Source of the DNA: a virus
Reading direction: 5' to 3' (one strand)
DNA length: 64,000 nt
Virus record (IMG/VR): IMGVR_UViG_3300033149_002311
Span: 1-64,000 of that record
The notes under the pieces are model-generated. The model did not search any database. It was not told the DNA's origin and worked only from the letters and a program-made list of their open reading frames with translations. Positions 14,509-22,205 of the stretch are shown piece after piece. The position numbers were made by a program, and so were the translations under genes. Every line of letters begins with the position of its first letter. Within the stretch, counting starts at the first letter, position 1.

Positions 14509-14810
14509 GAAAAAAACGATCTAGAAAGGATTATGGTGGCGGCAGTGGGAAAAGTCACTTCGACAGTAGAATTTTCAGTGTGGTTATCTGGAGGCTGACA
14601 CATGGTATAAGAACCACTATCACATGGGGGGATTTTGGGGAGATTCATTTCGATGGAAAACATCCTGATTTAAATTCTGATAAAGCGTGTGTGGAACAAC
14701 TTACAGGTACTGAAATTTTAAGATTAATAGTTGATCGAGAGAAAGAAGCTTTTAGAAAGGGTGAAAATAGTAGGATAAATGAATTTAAGTCATTTTTAAG
14801 GATACGTTAA
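14505..14810 (+). CDS. Hypothetical protein, 101 aa
   Basis: Basic N-terminus (RKKRSRKDYGGGSGKSHFD) and a mixed alpha/beta remainder. The ATGA overlap with the upstream gene and the TAATG link to the next gene place it in the middle of an operon. Not recognised. Confidence 0.7.
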   Translation: MRKKRSRKDYGGGSGKSHFDSRIFSVVIWRLTHGIRTTITWGDFGEIHFDGKHPDLNSDKACVEQLTGTEILRLIVDREKEAFRKGENSRINEFKSFLRIR

Positions 14811-14968
14811 TGTATAAATATTTAACCATCATTTTAATATACTTGTTAATTGCCGGATGTTCAGTAGAACCAACTGATAAGCAGTATACTAATGCACGAA
14901 CATGGTGTGACAATTTTGGGGGATTGAAAACGTTAAGTTTTAGTAATATCAGTGGATTACGCGTATGA
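14810..14968 (+). CDS. Small lipoprotein, 52 aa
   Basis: Signal MYKYLTIILIYLLIAGC with lipobox LIAGC; a mature peptide of about 36 residues follows. Lipidation and membrane anchoring are inferred from the lipobox. Phage lipoproteins of this size often act in exclusion or lysis, but the location far from the lysis genes gives no support for either. Confidence 0.6.
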   Translation: MYKYLTIILIYLLIAGCSVEPTDKQYTNARTWCDNFGGLKTLSFSNISGLRV

Positions 14969-15018
14969 TGTATGGATAGTAAACTAATTATCGACGACAC
15001 CAGCAACTAGGATATATT

Positions 15019-15441
15019 ATGAAAAACTTATTAAGATTTGGTTCCGACCCAGCATTACATACAATCTGTGAGAATATACCCACTGATTATGATGTGGATA
15101 GCCTGCTTGATACCATGTGGGAAACTATGTATGGTCAGAAAGGCATCGGGTTAGCGGCCCCGCAAATAGGGCAGACTAAACGGGCCATAGTGATGCACGT
15201 TAAGGGTCTTAAGCTAGAATTAATCAATCCTATAATAACTAAGATGTATGGGGGTAAAACTACATCTAAGGAAGGATGCCTATCATTTCCCGGTAAACAG
15301 GTAAGCATGCTCCGCTATAAGCAGGTAGTAATAGAAGGTTATGACAGGAACTGGAAACCCATAAAAAGAAAACTTAAGGGCTTGGCCGCCATGTGCGCTC
15401 AACATGAAGTCGATCATCTCAACGGGGTTACTATAGCATGA
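15019..15441 (+). CDS. def: Peptide deformylase, 140 aa
   Basis: Removes the formyl group from nascent proteins. All three family motifs are present: GLAAPQIGQ (about residues 43-51), EGCLSFPG with the metal-binding Cys (about 84-91) and QHEVDH with the HExxH-type zinc site (about 127-132). It is shorter than bacterial Def (about 170 aa), lacking the C-terminal helix extension, as is usual for phage deformylases. The stop overlaps the next start (ATGA). Marine phages often carry this gene. Confidence 0.93.
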   Translation: MKNLLRFGSDPALHTICENIPTDYDVDSLLDTMWETMYGQKGIGLAAPQIGQTKRAIVMHVKGLKLELINPIITKMYGGKTTSKEGCLSFPGKQVSMLRYKQVVIEGYDRNWKPIKRKLKGLAAMCAQHEVDHLNGVTIA

Positions 15442-16118
15442 ATATTTGGAAAAGCTTTTTTATTGCCCGAAAGAATAGGGCGGCTTTAGAAGAAATGGAA
15501 TACAACCGGATACTAACCGAGTTGGAAGAATTCTGTGCAATCGGTGAGCGCTTTCAATATCTAGGCATAACAATGTTATGCGTTGATTACGGGGTGGGTG
15601 ACCCTGACTTGGGGTGGAGACAAGGCATATTAGCTCAATATATTGATGGCAACGGGTTCTTTAAGATAAATTTTTTCCATTATGATCACCTGCCGATCCT
15701 AATCAAGGAAAACAATATAGGTAAAAGTCATTGGAAGGAGTCAGATGGCCAACCTCTAATCACGAACGAAAGTGAATTAGAGGTTGGCCATCTTTATTGG
15801 ATAAGGTGTAGGAACTTATCAACCCCTCCCTCTGTAGCTAGGTGTGATCAAGAAGAGGGTAATAAATATTTCGGTAATAAAGTGTGGGCCACTGAAGCAT
15901 TTGAAAGATGGGATATCGTAGGCCCAATCCCACAACCATCAGAATTCGATACATACCGCATCTGGAGTTTTGAACATGATGCATGGTGGAAGCCAGCCGG
16001 TTACGGTTATACACCAAATAAAGACGAGGCGGGTGTCTATAACTACCGCCAAGCTAAGAACATTTGCGATAACGCTAATTATGGTGGTAATACTTTTGAA
16101 GAAATGAGGAAAGTATAA
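15438..16118 (+). CDS. Hypothetical protein with the domain found in a cassette gene, 226 aa
   Basis: Residues about 110-170 (LEVGHLYWI ... GNKYFGNKVWA ... ERWDIVGPIP) match the cassette product at 9468-9779. The segment after that is Trp/Tyr-rich and ends with a conserved-looking helix. The middle contains an inverted repeat in the DNA (AGATGGCCAACCTCTAAT and its complement, 15742-15795) that could form a hairpin in the mRNA. Function unknown. Confidence 0.75.
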   Translation: MNIWKSFFIARKNRAALEEMEYNRILTELEEFCAIGERFQYLGITMLCVDYGVGDPDLGWRQGILAQYIDGNGFFKINFFHYDHLPILIKENNIGKSHWKESDGQPLITNESELEVGHLYWIRCRNLSTPPSVARCDQEEGNKYFGNKVWATEAFERWDIVGPIPQPSEFDTYRIWSFEHDAWWKPAGYGYTPNKDEAGVYNYRQAKNICDNANYGGNTFEEMRKV

Positions 16119-16297
16119 TGATGACTAATACAGAAAAGAAAATATTCGCAGCAGTAACGGTCTTTACGATAGTTGTTATCATACTAGTTGGTCAAATTTC
16201 AAATAAAATTGAGGGAGCTGGTGGCTTGCATGGTATCGCAGTATCGGTTGGGAAAGAGGCTAAAAGCATATTAAAGGAAATCAATGGTCCAGATTAA
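16118..16297 (+). CDS. Small single-pass membrane protein, 59 aa
   Basis: One transmembrane helix (about residues 9-27, IFAAVTVFTIVVIILVGQI) near the N-terminus and a soluble tail. TAATGATG links it to the previous gene. Function unknown. Confidence 0.6.
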   Translation: MMTNTEKKIFAAVTVFTIVVIILVGQISNKIEGAGGLHGIAVSVGKEAKSILKEINGPD

Positions 16298-16463
16298 ATT
16301 ATATGCCTGTAAAAAGTGTGGTTTCGAGAAGCGAATCGAGACTAATCACTATGGTGAATGTTACAGCCTTGGTCAATACAATTATTGCCCTAAGTGTAAA
16401 CGCGGCCCCGCTTGGAACAGTATGCATCCAACAACGTGGGTTTATAAGAGAAAAGTACAATGA
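16284..16463 (+). CDS. Zinc-finger protein, 59 aa
   Basis: CKKC (about residues 9-12) and CPKC (about 35-38) form a zinc ribbon; the rest is basic and aromatic. It overlaps both neighbours by short distances, typical of this operon. A longer frame over the same bases lacks the Cys pairs and a start site. Confidence 0.65.
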   Translation: MVQIKLYACKKCGFEKRIETNHYGECYSLGQYNYCPKCKRGPAWNSMHPTTWVYKRKVQ

Positions 16464-16798
16464 TCGATGCACCGGAAGATGGAACTAGGTATAGGACCCC
16501 TGATGGTCATACTGGAAAACTTAGCATAACTAGGCGTGAGCGAAAGTTGTGGAGCGATGGTAAATTAAAGACGGTCAGGGTGGTAGGTACTGATGGGTTA
16601 GTTAGAGTGTTTGATATCGAAGCATTAATTGAAGAGCCACCTCCACCAATTGAAGTTAACTTTAAAAGCGAGTTGCTTGATGCATTATCTACTTTATGTG
16701 CATGTAAGCGGTACAAAGAGAGAAATGGAAAAACACAGGATTACATTGCAGCAAGGGATAGGGCTTGGAAACGAGCATTTGAGCTAACAGGATTATGA
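16460..16798 (+). CDS. Hypothetical protein, 112 aa
   Basis: Beta-rich first half, a Pro-rich hinge (EEPPPPIEV) and a helical C-terminus. ATGA overlaps on both sides. Not recognised. Confidence 0.7.
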   Translation: MIDAPEDGTRYRTPDGHTGKLSITRRERKLWSDGKLKTVRVVGTDGLVRVFDIEALIEEPPPPIEVNFKSELLDALSTLCACKRYKERNGKTQDYIAARDRAWKRAFELTGL

Positions 16799-17133
16799 CC
16801 CTATCTTGTAGTTGTGATTTCGAGCCAGATGATAGTTATGATTGGTTTTGGGTGGGTCATAGTGATTTTATATCACTGGAAAGTAAAAGACGGAAACGGT
16901 GTTGCAGTTGTGAGAGTCCAATTGATGTCGGTTCTGATATAATAAAATTTTATAGGTTCAGGACTGCAAGAAATGACATCGAAGAACGTATATATGGTGA
17001 ATTTGTGCCTCTGGCCAGTCATTTCATGTGCGAGGGGTGTGCTGGATTGTATCTTGCCTTGGAAGAGTTGGGTTATGATTGTCTAGATATTAGTAAACCG
17101 ATGAGAGAATATATAGAGGAGTACAATAACTAA
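16795..17133 (+). CDS. Conserved phage zinc-binding protein, 112 aa
   Basis: Motifs SCSC, KRCCSCESPIDVG and CEGCAGLYLALEELGY resemble a zinc-binding family common in phages of Gram-negative bacteria, where RRRKRCCSC and a C-terminal LeeLGY helix are constant. The family has no known function. It overlaps both neighbours by a few bases. Confidence 0.75.
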   Translation: MTLSCSCDFEPDDSYDWFWVGHSDFISLESKRRKRCCSCESPIDVGSDIIKFYRFRTARNDIEERIYGEFVPLASHFMCEGCAGLYLALEELGYDCLDISKPMREYIEEYNN

Positions 17134-17411
17134 TGGGTGCACAAATTAGATTATCCGTACAAGTGATGGATCGCCCAAGCTGCCATGATATATATATGGC
17201 TATCACGTTAGAAAGATCATTGGTAGAGGAAGCGTTTACACCAATAGATTTACCGGATAGAACTGCTGACGGGTTTGAAAGAGCAATTTGCACACCGACA
17301 CATAAGATTTTAAAAGTTAATATGAAGCGTGAAGAAGTGGCTAAGATGTTAACTGATAAAATCATTGGGATAATGGAAAGTAATGACACAATTATGGGGT
17401 ATAAAAAATGA
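17133..17411 (+). CDS. Hypothetical protein, 92 aa
   Basis: Mixed alpha/beta and soluble, with the stop overlapping the next ATG. Not recognised. Confidence 0.68.
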   Translation: MGAQIRLSVQVMDRPSCHDIYMAITLERSLVEEAFTPIDLPDRTADGFERAICTPTHKILKVNMKREEVAKMLTDKIIGIMESNDTIMGYKK

Positions 17412-17824
17412 ATAATTTAATTAGAGTGGTGGTAAAAAATCCAGAACTGGACCTAATAACGGTATTTCTTGAAGATTTTGAACCCGGTAAAGGGAAGATA
17501 ACTATTGTATGTTTTGGTAAGGCGTGGACTGCTTATTGGGGTGGTATGAGCGGTGAAACAGTAGCTGAATTTTTCTGCAGTTGTGATACAAGTTATCTAT
17601 CTGGTTGTTTAAGCAATATCAGTAGCGAAGTTATTGATTACAGGGAAATTTCAGAGATTGTTGATGATGAGGTTGATCAGAACACGCTCATGCTATATAC
17701 CACTGAATTAGAGACTGCTTATGGGGGTGACTGGTGGCTAAACTTACCTCAGACACCAAACCCGGCATACACCTATCTTTGTAAAATCATCGAAGCAGTA
17801 CAGGAAGGTTTAAAAAGTGAATAA
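17408..17824 (+). CDS. Conserved phage protein, 138 aa
   Basis: Contains GKAWTAYWGGMSGETVAEFF, a pattern I recognise as typical of a phage family of unknown function with a beta-rich N-terminal half and a helical end. In the same operon as the zinc-binding protein at 16795. Confidence 0.72.
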   Translation: MNNLIRVVVKNPELDLITVFLEDFEPGKGKITIVCFGKAWTAYWGGMSGETVAEFFCSCDTSYLSGCLSNISSEVIDYREISEIVDDEVDQNTLMLYTTELETAYGGDWWLNLPQTPNPAYTYLCKIIEAVQEGLKSE

Positions 17825-18035
17825 AATACAATTACTTGATATGCTCACTGAACAAGCTAAGCAATTTCGCAAAGATGTGGGCCATTACGAAAGAAATGCC
17901 CACATGTATTCAATCAATGAGGCACCATCGCAAGAAGCCATAGATGCGGTACTGGTTGGTTTCATTAATCATATCGGGATGGAGCAGGGAGTCGATTACG
18001 CGCTATATACGACCGATTTGACCACTGGTGATTGA
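17817..18035 (+). CDS. Hypothetical protein, 72 aa
   Basis: Helical, last gene of the operon; its end overlaps a promoter. The final residues (TDLTTGD) resemble the end of the protein at 12066-12755 (DSTTGD), because both genes end in the same promoter-proximal DNA. Confidence 0.65.
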   Translation: MNKIQLLDMLTEQAKQFRKDVGHYERNAHMYSINEAPSQEAIDAVLVGFINHIGMEQGVDYALYTTDLTTGD

Positions 18036-18060
18036 CTGTGTATGTGACCTATGATATACT
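18032..18060 (+). promoter_or_regulatory. Sigma70-like promoter
   Basis: TTGACT, 17 nt spacer, TATACT with extended TGA, then AGAGGAGAG before the ATG at 18083. Confidence 0.88.
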
Positions 18061-18082
18061 ATAGATATAGAGGAGAGCGCAT

Positions 18083-18301
18083 ATGATACAGCATTCAGTA
18101 GGGGATAGAGTTTCACGTGAAATTGACATCTACGACCCTAAAAAAGGATTAAAATTAGGGGAAGTTATCAAACATTATTCACGACCACGGGAAAAATATG
18201 GTGATTGGTGGTTAGGTCCATATCCCAATTTATATGATGTTAAGTGGGATGATGGGAGTATTGGAAAAGCTTTTTTGCCACATGGAATCAACCCTGCATG
18301 A
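18083..18301 (+). CDS. Hypothetical protein, 72 aa
   Basis: First gene after the promoter. Small beta-rich protein. Codons 10-13 contain the palindrome TTTCACGTGAAA, the centre of a parS-like site. Function unknown. Confidence 0.68.
   Translation: MIQHSVGDRVSREIDIYDPKKGLKLGEVIKHYSRPREKYGDWWLGPYPNLYDVKWDDGSIGKAFLPHGINPA
18109..18124. promoter_or_regulatory. Second parS-like palindrome
   Basis: TTTCACGTGAAA is perfectly palindromic (18111-18122); the 16 nt window matches the parS consensus at 13 positions. It lies about 50 bp after a promoter, inside the first gene. Confidence 0.4.
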
Positions 18302-18513
18302 GCAAGTTATATCCAATTGAGACCGCACCTAAGGATGGTAGATTCATTCTACTGGCCGGGGATAGCGGTTATACAACAACTCCATTGCGATTCCAAGTAT
18401 GCAGGTATTATCCTGAATATCGGCCATTATCCCCGTGGGTGAATCATGCTAATGACAGTTTCGAAGATGGCGGTGGTCCACCTACACATTGGATGGAGTT
18501 ACCTCAATCATGA
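18298..18513 (+). CDS. TAPKDG-motif phage protein, 71 aa
   Basis: Begins with the IETAPKDGRFILL pattern found in a common family of short phage and prophage proteins (DUF551-like). The product at 19483-19647 carries the same motif, so there are two copies. Function unknown. Confidence 0.7.
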   Translation: MSKLYPIETAPKDGRFILLAGDSGYTTTPLRFQVCRYYPEYRPLSPWVNHANDSFEDGGGPPTHWMELPQS

Positions 18514-18857
18514 AAATATCAGCCGCCCATAAAATTGCTTTGATGATGGCATTAACAAGTTCAACCTATGGATTAATACCACCCACGCCAAAGAAAAAAG
18601 AAAAGAATCTCGGTAAAATGGCTGCAGCTGAAGAAAAGCGCAAGCGTAAGGCGGCTAAGAGGTTGGGGTTGTTAGGTAAAATGAAGCATGCCACCTATGT
18701 CGGCAATGACCCTCGATTAAAAAATAAAGAAGCATTAATTCGGGATAATGTGGAATTAGGCGCGGGCCATGTGCTGGTGCAATTTGATGCACGGCATCTA
18801 AAAGAAGCATTCAATTGGCACCCGTTTTTAAAATCAGAATTCAGGAATATTGAATAA
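18510..18857 (+). CDS. Hypothetical protein, 115 aa
   Basis: Very basic central stretch (about residues 30-55, Lys-rich) followed by a mixed domain. ATGA overlap with the upstream gene. The basic part may bind nucleic acid; this is inference from charge only. Confidence 0.65.
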   Translation: MKISAAHKIALMMALTSSTYGLIPPTPKKKEKNLGKMAAAEEKRKRKAAKRLGLLGKMKHATYVGNDPRLKNKEALIRDNVELGAGHVLVQFDARHLKEAFNWHPFLKSEFRNIE

Positions 18858-19059
18858 TGAAACAGGGAAAGTATGAAAGAAAGCTTTATTAAAGCGCATT
18901 AAAAATGCATGGGGTGATCGATTATTACATGCAAGAGGACAGGGTGATTGTAATTTATCTACCTTAGATTATGGAACATTAATCCATGAATATGTACATG
19001 CGAAGAAAGTACTAAATCATTTTATTCGTACATCTGTTGGATATAAATATGAATTATAA
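18857..19059 (+). pseudogene. Frameshifted small gene with HExxH motif
   Basis: An ATG at 18857 opens a short frame that stops at 18892. The -1 frame is open from there to 19059 and reads like a protein (RGQGDCNLSTLDYGTLIHE, then YVHAKK). HEYVH fits a zinc-metalloprotease HExxH motif. An AAAGAAAG stretch lies at the junction. Probably one gene of about 65 codons broken by an indel. Confidence 0.4.
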
Positions 19060-19240
19060 AATTCCGGATAATGAAGTAGAAAATCTATTATCAGTGTATT
19101 GGCAATTGCTAGGGGAAGTTGAGGGAAAAACTGACCCTAAAAAAGATATATTAAATGCTCGACTTGTAGAGGGTGCGCATGATGTACTTAACCGAGCCGG
19201 GATTACCGATAGTCGCCCGAGGTGGAAAAATAATGGCTAA
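19049..19240 (+). CDS. Hypothetical protein, 63 aa
   Basis: Small helical protein. The start at ATG 19049 overlaps the end of the broken gene before it, and the stop overlaps the next ATG. Not recognised. Confidence 0.6.
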   Translation: MNYKIPDNEVENLLSVYWQLLGEVEGKTDPKKDILNARLVEGAHDVLNRAGITDSRPRWKNNG

Positions 19241-19547
19241 GTTTGCGATAGGTGAAATTGCAATTATAATTAACTCCATCAATGCGGAGTTTATCGGGAT
19301 AGAATGTGAAGTTATATCGAATTTATTTAAAGCTTTCCCAGATAGACCAGCGGGGTATGTGATAAATATACCGGGGTTTAATCCATCAGATTATTATAAC
19401 AAAAAAAGATTTTTCGTAGAAGAGTATGCTATTAGAAAAAGATTTGAAGCGGGTAAATGGGAAGATTGTATTTGGAGACCAAATGAATTCAATAAAAACA
19501 GCCCCGAAAGACGGAACGTGGATAGTGTTACATCGCGAAAAATATAA
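19233..19547 (+). CDS. Hypothetical protein, 104 aa
   Basis: Begins MAKFAIGEIAIIIN, a beta-rich start typical of small phage barrels with a following Tyr/Phe-rich middle. ATG 19233 follows GAGGTGG. Not recognised. Confidence 0.65.
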   Translation: MAKFAIGEIAIIINSINAEFIGIECEVISNLFKAFPDRPAGYVINIPGFNPSDYYNKKRFFVEEYAIRKRFEAGKWEDCIWRPNEFNKNSPERRNVDSVTSRKI

Positions 19548-19647
19548 TATAATTATTGCACGTTGGGAAAATGAGCAGTGGAAAACAGCCAACGGTAAAC
19601 CCGTTGAGACACCAACTAATCAGGTGATAGGGTGGGAAAAGTTATGA
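19483..19647 (+). CDS. TAPKDG-motif phage protein, second copy, 54 aa
   Basis: MNSIKTAPKDGTWIVLH followed by IIIARWENEQWKTANG, the complete short form of the family also seen at 18298. ATG 19483 follows GGAGACC. Overlaps both neighbours. Confidence 0.65.
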   Translation: MNSIKTAPKDGTWIVLHREKYNIIIARWENEQWKTANGKPVETPTNQVIGWEKL

Positions 19648-20096
19648 AAAATGATAAAGTAAAACAGGCATTAAGTGCGCTGAATAATTGGTTTGGTAAG
19701 TCTGATGAATTAAAGGTCGTAATCAATTTACTTGAAGAAGCCCTAACCCCCGAGCCACGCTTTTATAAGAATCAGCCAGTGTTGGTAAGATGTAATGAAG
19801 GGAATGATTGGGTACAAGCAATTCTACGGAGAATTGACCATGACGGGTATCTTACTCACGCTGGTATTGGTTATCAACAATGCAAACCAGACCCCGATGC
19901 AGAAAGCATTATCAATTGGGTGGAATACACTGATGAGCAGCCAGGTATTATCTTATGTCCAGAAAACTGCCAGATTATTTCTATGGCTAAGACAGGCAGA
20001 ACAACTTTATTTGCATCAGGTGTGGATTTTAGGGCTAGGTTATCTGCAAATGTGGCCCGTTATACCATCATCCCATTACCAGAGTTCTTATCATGA
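19644..20096 (+). CDS. Hypothetical protein, 150 aa
   Basis: Short N-terminal helix, then a beta-rich domain (KNQPVLVRCNEGNDWVQAIL) with a conserved Cys pair. Not recognised. The stop overlaps the next ATG. Confidence 0.7.
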   Translation: MKNDKVKQALSALNNWFGKSDELKVVINLLEEALTPEPRFYKNQPVLVRCNEGNDWVQAILRRIDHDGYLTHAGIGYQQCKPDPDAESIINWVEYTDEQPGIILCPENCQIISMAKTGRTTLFASGVDFRARLSANVARYTIIPLPEFLS

Positions 20097-20314
20097 GTGT
20101 TATAGAACATACAACTGAGGCCATACAGGAGTTAGCTATTAAATTTGAGTTGGCCGGTCAGGGGGAATTATTTAAATTATTAGATAGTGCTGCATTTCAG
20201 ATGCGAATGATGCGTGGTCAACTAGAAGAGGCCCTACCTGATCTCGAAGCGGGTATGTTTAGTAATCCAAATATTGAATTAATTGAAGCCATAAAAGGTA
20301 CTCTCAATGATTAA
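20093..20314 (+). CDS. Helical protein, 73 aa
   Basis: All-helical, acidic. Overlaps both neighbours (ATGA). Not recognised. Confidence 0.65.
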   Translation: MSVIEHTTEAIQELAIKFELAGQGELFKLLDSAAFQMRMMRGQLEEALPDLEAGMFSNPNIELIEAIKGTLND

Positions 20315-20459
20315 ACTACTTCAATATAAAACAAAAGATGGTAATAATTTAACACTAGAAAATTCCCCAATAATTCTAGGCATTGAAATGTTGTTGATTT
20401 CATGCACTGAAGAAGAAAAGAAAGAAATCAGAGATAAATTAATTGTTGAGACAGCATAG
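20307..20459 (+). CDS. Small hypothetical protein, 50 aa
   Basis: Begins 8 nt before the upstream stop. N-terminal strand pair and a C-terminal charged helix. Its stop overlaps the GTG of the next gene. Not recognised. Confidence 0.55.
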   Translation: MIKLLQYKTKDGNNLTLENSPIILGIEMLLISCTEEEKKEIRDKLIVETA

Positions 20460-20824
20460 TGGGCTGGATGATAGGGTATGATAGTAACTGGGGCAGGGAT
20501 GTCGGATATGGCGTCCCGGCCACGTGTGACCATCCCGACTGTACGGAGACCATCGATAGGGGCTTACCCTATGTGTGTGGTGGTCAGCCCCACGGAGGGG
20601 ACGAGGGATGTGGTCTCCATTTCTGTGGAAAGCACATGTACAATACTGGCCCCGACGGTGAGCAACAATGTGAAAGATGTGGTGAGGGTATAAAACCCTT
20701 CGAACCAAAGCCGGATGTACAGGAATGGATCAATTGGAAGTTAACTGATAATAGCTGGGAACAGTGGCGACAAGAAAACCCGGCTGATGTATTAATTTTA
20801 AGGGGAAGAACGAATGAAAATTAA
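20459..20824 (+). CDS. Cys/His-rich protein, 121 aa
   Basis: Eight Cys and several His (CDHPDC, YVCGG, GCGLHFCGKHM, CERCG) fit two interleaved zinc sites, as in treble-clef or B-box-like fingers. GTG at 20459 or ATG at 20468 may be the start. The DNA is more GC-rich than its neighbours, which hints at a separate origin. Confidence 0.65.
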   Translation: MGWMIGYDSNWGRDVGYGVPATCDHPDCTETIDRGLPYVCGGQPHGGDEGCGLHFCGKHMYNTGPDGEQQCERCGEGIKPFEPKPDVQEWINWKLTDNSWEQWRQENPADVLILRGRTNEN

Positions 20825-21059
20825 AAAGTTATATGATACCCCCCATGAACTTACTAAATCAATACCAAAATGCGAAGCATTATTGTCGTCACAAACACTT
20901 AGGTTTTGGAGAGGTAGGAGCAGGTCTCAAAATAAAGAGGGAAGTAACATTTGCCAAAATTATGCTAGATATCAGATCGGTGATAAGTATTTTTGCAGAA
21001 AACATGCTGGATTGTACTTACTAGATAAATCTATAGAAGAACAAAATAATGAGCGGTAA
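20814..21059 (+). CDS. Cys/His protein related to a cassette gene, 81 aa
   Basis: The C-terminal part C-Q-N-Y-A-R-Y ... Y-F-C-R-K-H-A-G matches the cassette product at 11269-11484. The Cys-Cys-His pattern probably binds zinc. Function unknown. Confidence 0.68.
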   Translation: MKIKKLYDTPHELTKSIPKCEALLSSQTLRFWRGRSRSQNKEGSNICQNYARYQIGDKYFCRKHAGLYLLDKSIEEQNNER

Positions 21060-21192
21060 TTGTAAACGTGTGAGAGCATTGGACACTGTAGTTGTGGGCG
21101 CGAAGCAGAAACGTGGTTTCAAGTTAGTTGGGTGCAAAAAGTGTGGGTTACCAGCTGCGGCATATAAATTAATCGATACACGACTGGAATAG
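21049..21192 (+). CDS. Small basic zinc-finger-like protein, 47 aa
   Basis: Contains CKKCG and a further Cys at residue 5. ATG overlaps the previous stop. Probably a minimal zinc knuckle; not recognised. Confidence 0.5.
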   Translation: MSGNCKRVRALDTVVVGAKQKRGFKLVGCKKCGLPAAAYKLIDTRLE

Positions 21193-21193
21193 G

Positions 21194-21505
21194 ATGATGA
21201 CTGATAAAACATGTTTAACCGATGGTAGTGAAATTACACCTGACCATAAAGAACTTAAAGAAAATGGTCAGCAAAAAGGTTATGTAGTTATCTGCCCAGA
21301 AGATCGCGCTAAGGGTTTTATTCGACCATTACGTAAAAGTTATATTCACAAAAAGTGCGGTGGTGTTACCACAATAGCCTTATCAATAGCTGAAACTTAT
21401 GCTCGCAATCCGAAATTCTATAGTGGTACATTCTGTACAACGTGCAATAATCATTTCCCATTGGATCAGTTTATTTGGGAGGATGGTGAGGCTGTAGGAT
21501 CATGA
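21194..21505 (+). CDS. Zinc-binding protein, 103 aa
   Basis: CGG near the middle and FCTTCNNHFP near the end, together with CPED and CLTD, suggest a zinc-ribbon. Not recognised. The stop overlaps the next ATG. Confidence 0.65.
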   Translation: MMTDKTCLTDGSEITPDHKELKENGQQKGYVVICPEDRAKGFIRPLRKSYIHKKCGGVTTIALSIAETYARNPKFYSGTFCTTCNNHFPLDQFIWEDGEAVGS

Positions 21506-21705
21506 GTAATTTACCAGCCCCAGTACAGAATAATATGAGATGTATAGTACATAATTGTGAGAACCATGCCCATGAAGGGGCTGGCGTTGTACCGGTTATG
21601 GATGGCACACCTCATTTTATTTGCGGCCCGTGTTACACGTTCTTAATAACCAGTACCGGAATACATAGTCAATTATATAGGAACTCAAATAATGGACAAC
21701 AATGA
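21502..21705 (+). CDS. Cys/His-rich small protein, 67 aa
   Basis: MRCIVHNCENHAHEG and FICGPCY resemble a C2H2-type metal site. ATGA overlap upstream. Not recognised. Confidence 0.62.
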   Translation: MSNLPAPVQNNMRCIVHNCENHAHEGAGVVPVMDGTPHFICGPCYTFLITSTGIHSQLYRNSNNGQQ

Positions 21706-22018
21706 ATTAGATCGACGGGTTGTCGAAGCATTGGAATTAAATTCCTTCTTTATGATGGATGGTTCGATCCATGTTTACATGAAACCTGGAAGTGAGATAA
21801 TATTCAGTCCATCTACTGATAGTAAACAAGCAATAGATTTGCAAGAAAAATATGAAATCAATATCATTTTTATTACCAAAGATAGAATAAGGGCATCGAT
21901 ACCAGTGCTTCGCCCAACAAGTGACGGCCTTAGTAAATGGCGTGATTATATCTATTCAGAGGGATCAAATGTAAGGGAAGCTATTTGCAAAGTTATTGTA
22001 GAGAGGTATAATGAATAA
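21692..22018 (+). CDS. Hypothetical protein, 108 aa
   Basis: Mixed alpha/beta, soluble. Overlaps both neighbours. Not recognised. Confidence 0.68.
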   Translation: MDNNELDRRVVEALELNSFFMMDGSIHVYMKPGSEIIFSPSTDSKQAIDLQEKYEINIIFITKDRIRASIPVLRPTSDGLSKWRDYIYSEGSNVREAICKVIVERYNE

Positions 22019-22205
22019 AACACTTAATAATGAGGCTTGGCTTAGGGCTAATGAGGCCGAGATAAAAGAGGTGTTACCGGACACATGGACACATATTGCT
22101 AATTTAAGTATGATCCAAATTGGATTTAAATTAAAATTATTAGGTATTGATTGGCGTTCAGAAGAAGAATTTGGAAGTATAATGGCACGGGAACGTGGGG
22201 CATGA
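22011..22205 (+). CDS. Small helical protein, 64 aa
   Basis: Helical with a Trp-rich pattern; the stop overlaps the next ATG. Not recognised. Confidence 0.62.
   Translation: MNKTLNNEAWLRANEAEIKEVLPDTWTHIANLSMIQIGFKLKLLGIDWRSEEEFGSIMARERGA

Noticed and set aside
15742-15795. Inverted repeat AGATGGCCAACCTCTAAT inside a gene as an insertion-element end
   Set aside because: It lies within one continuous reading frame, has no transposase and no target duplication; treated as an internal hairpin.
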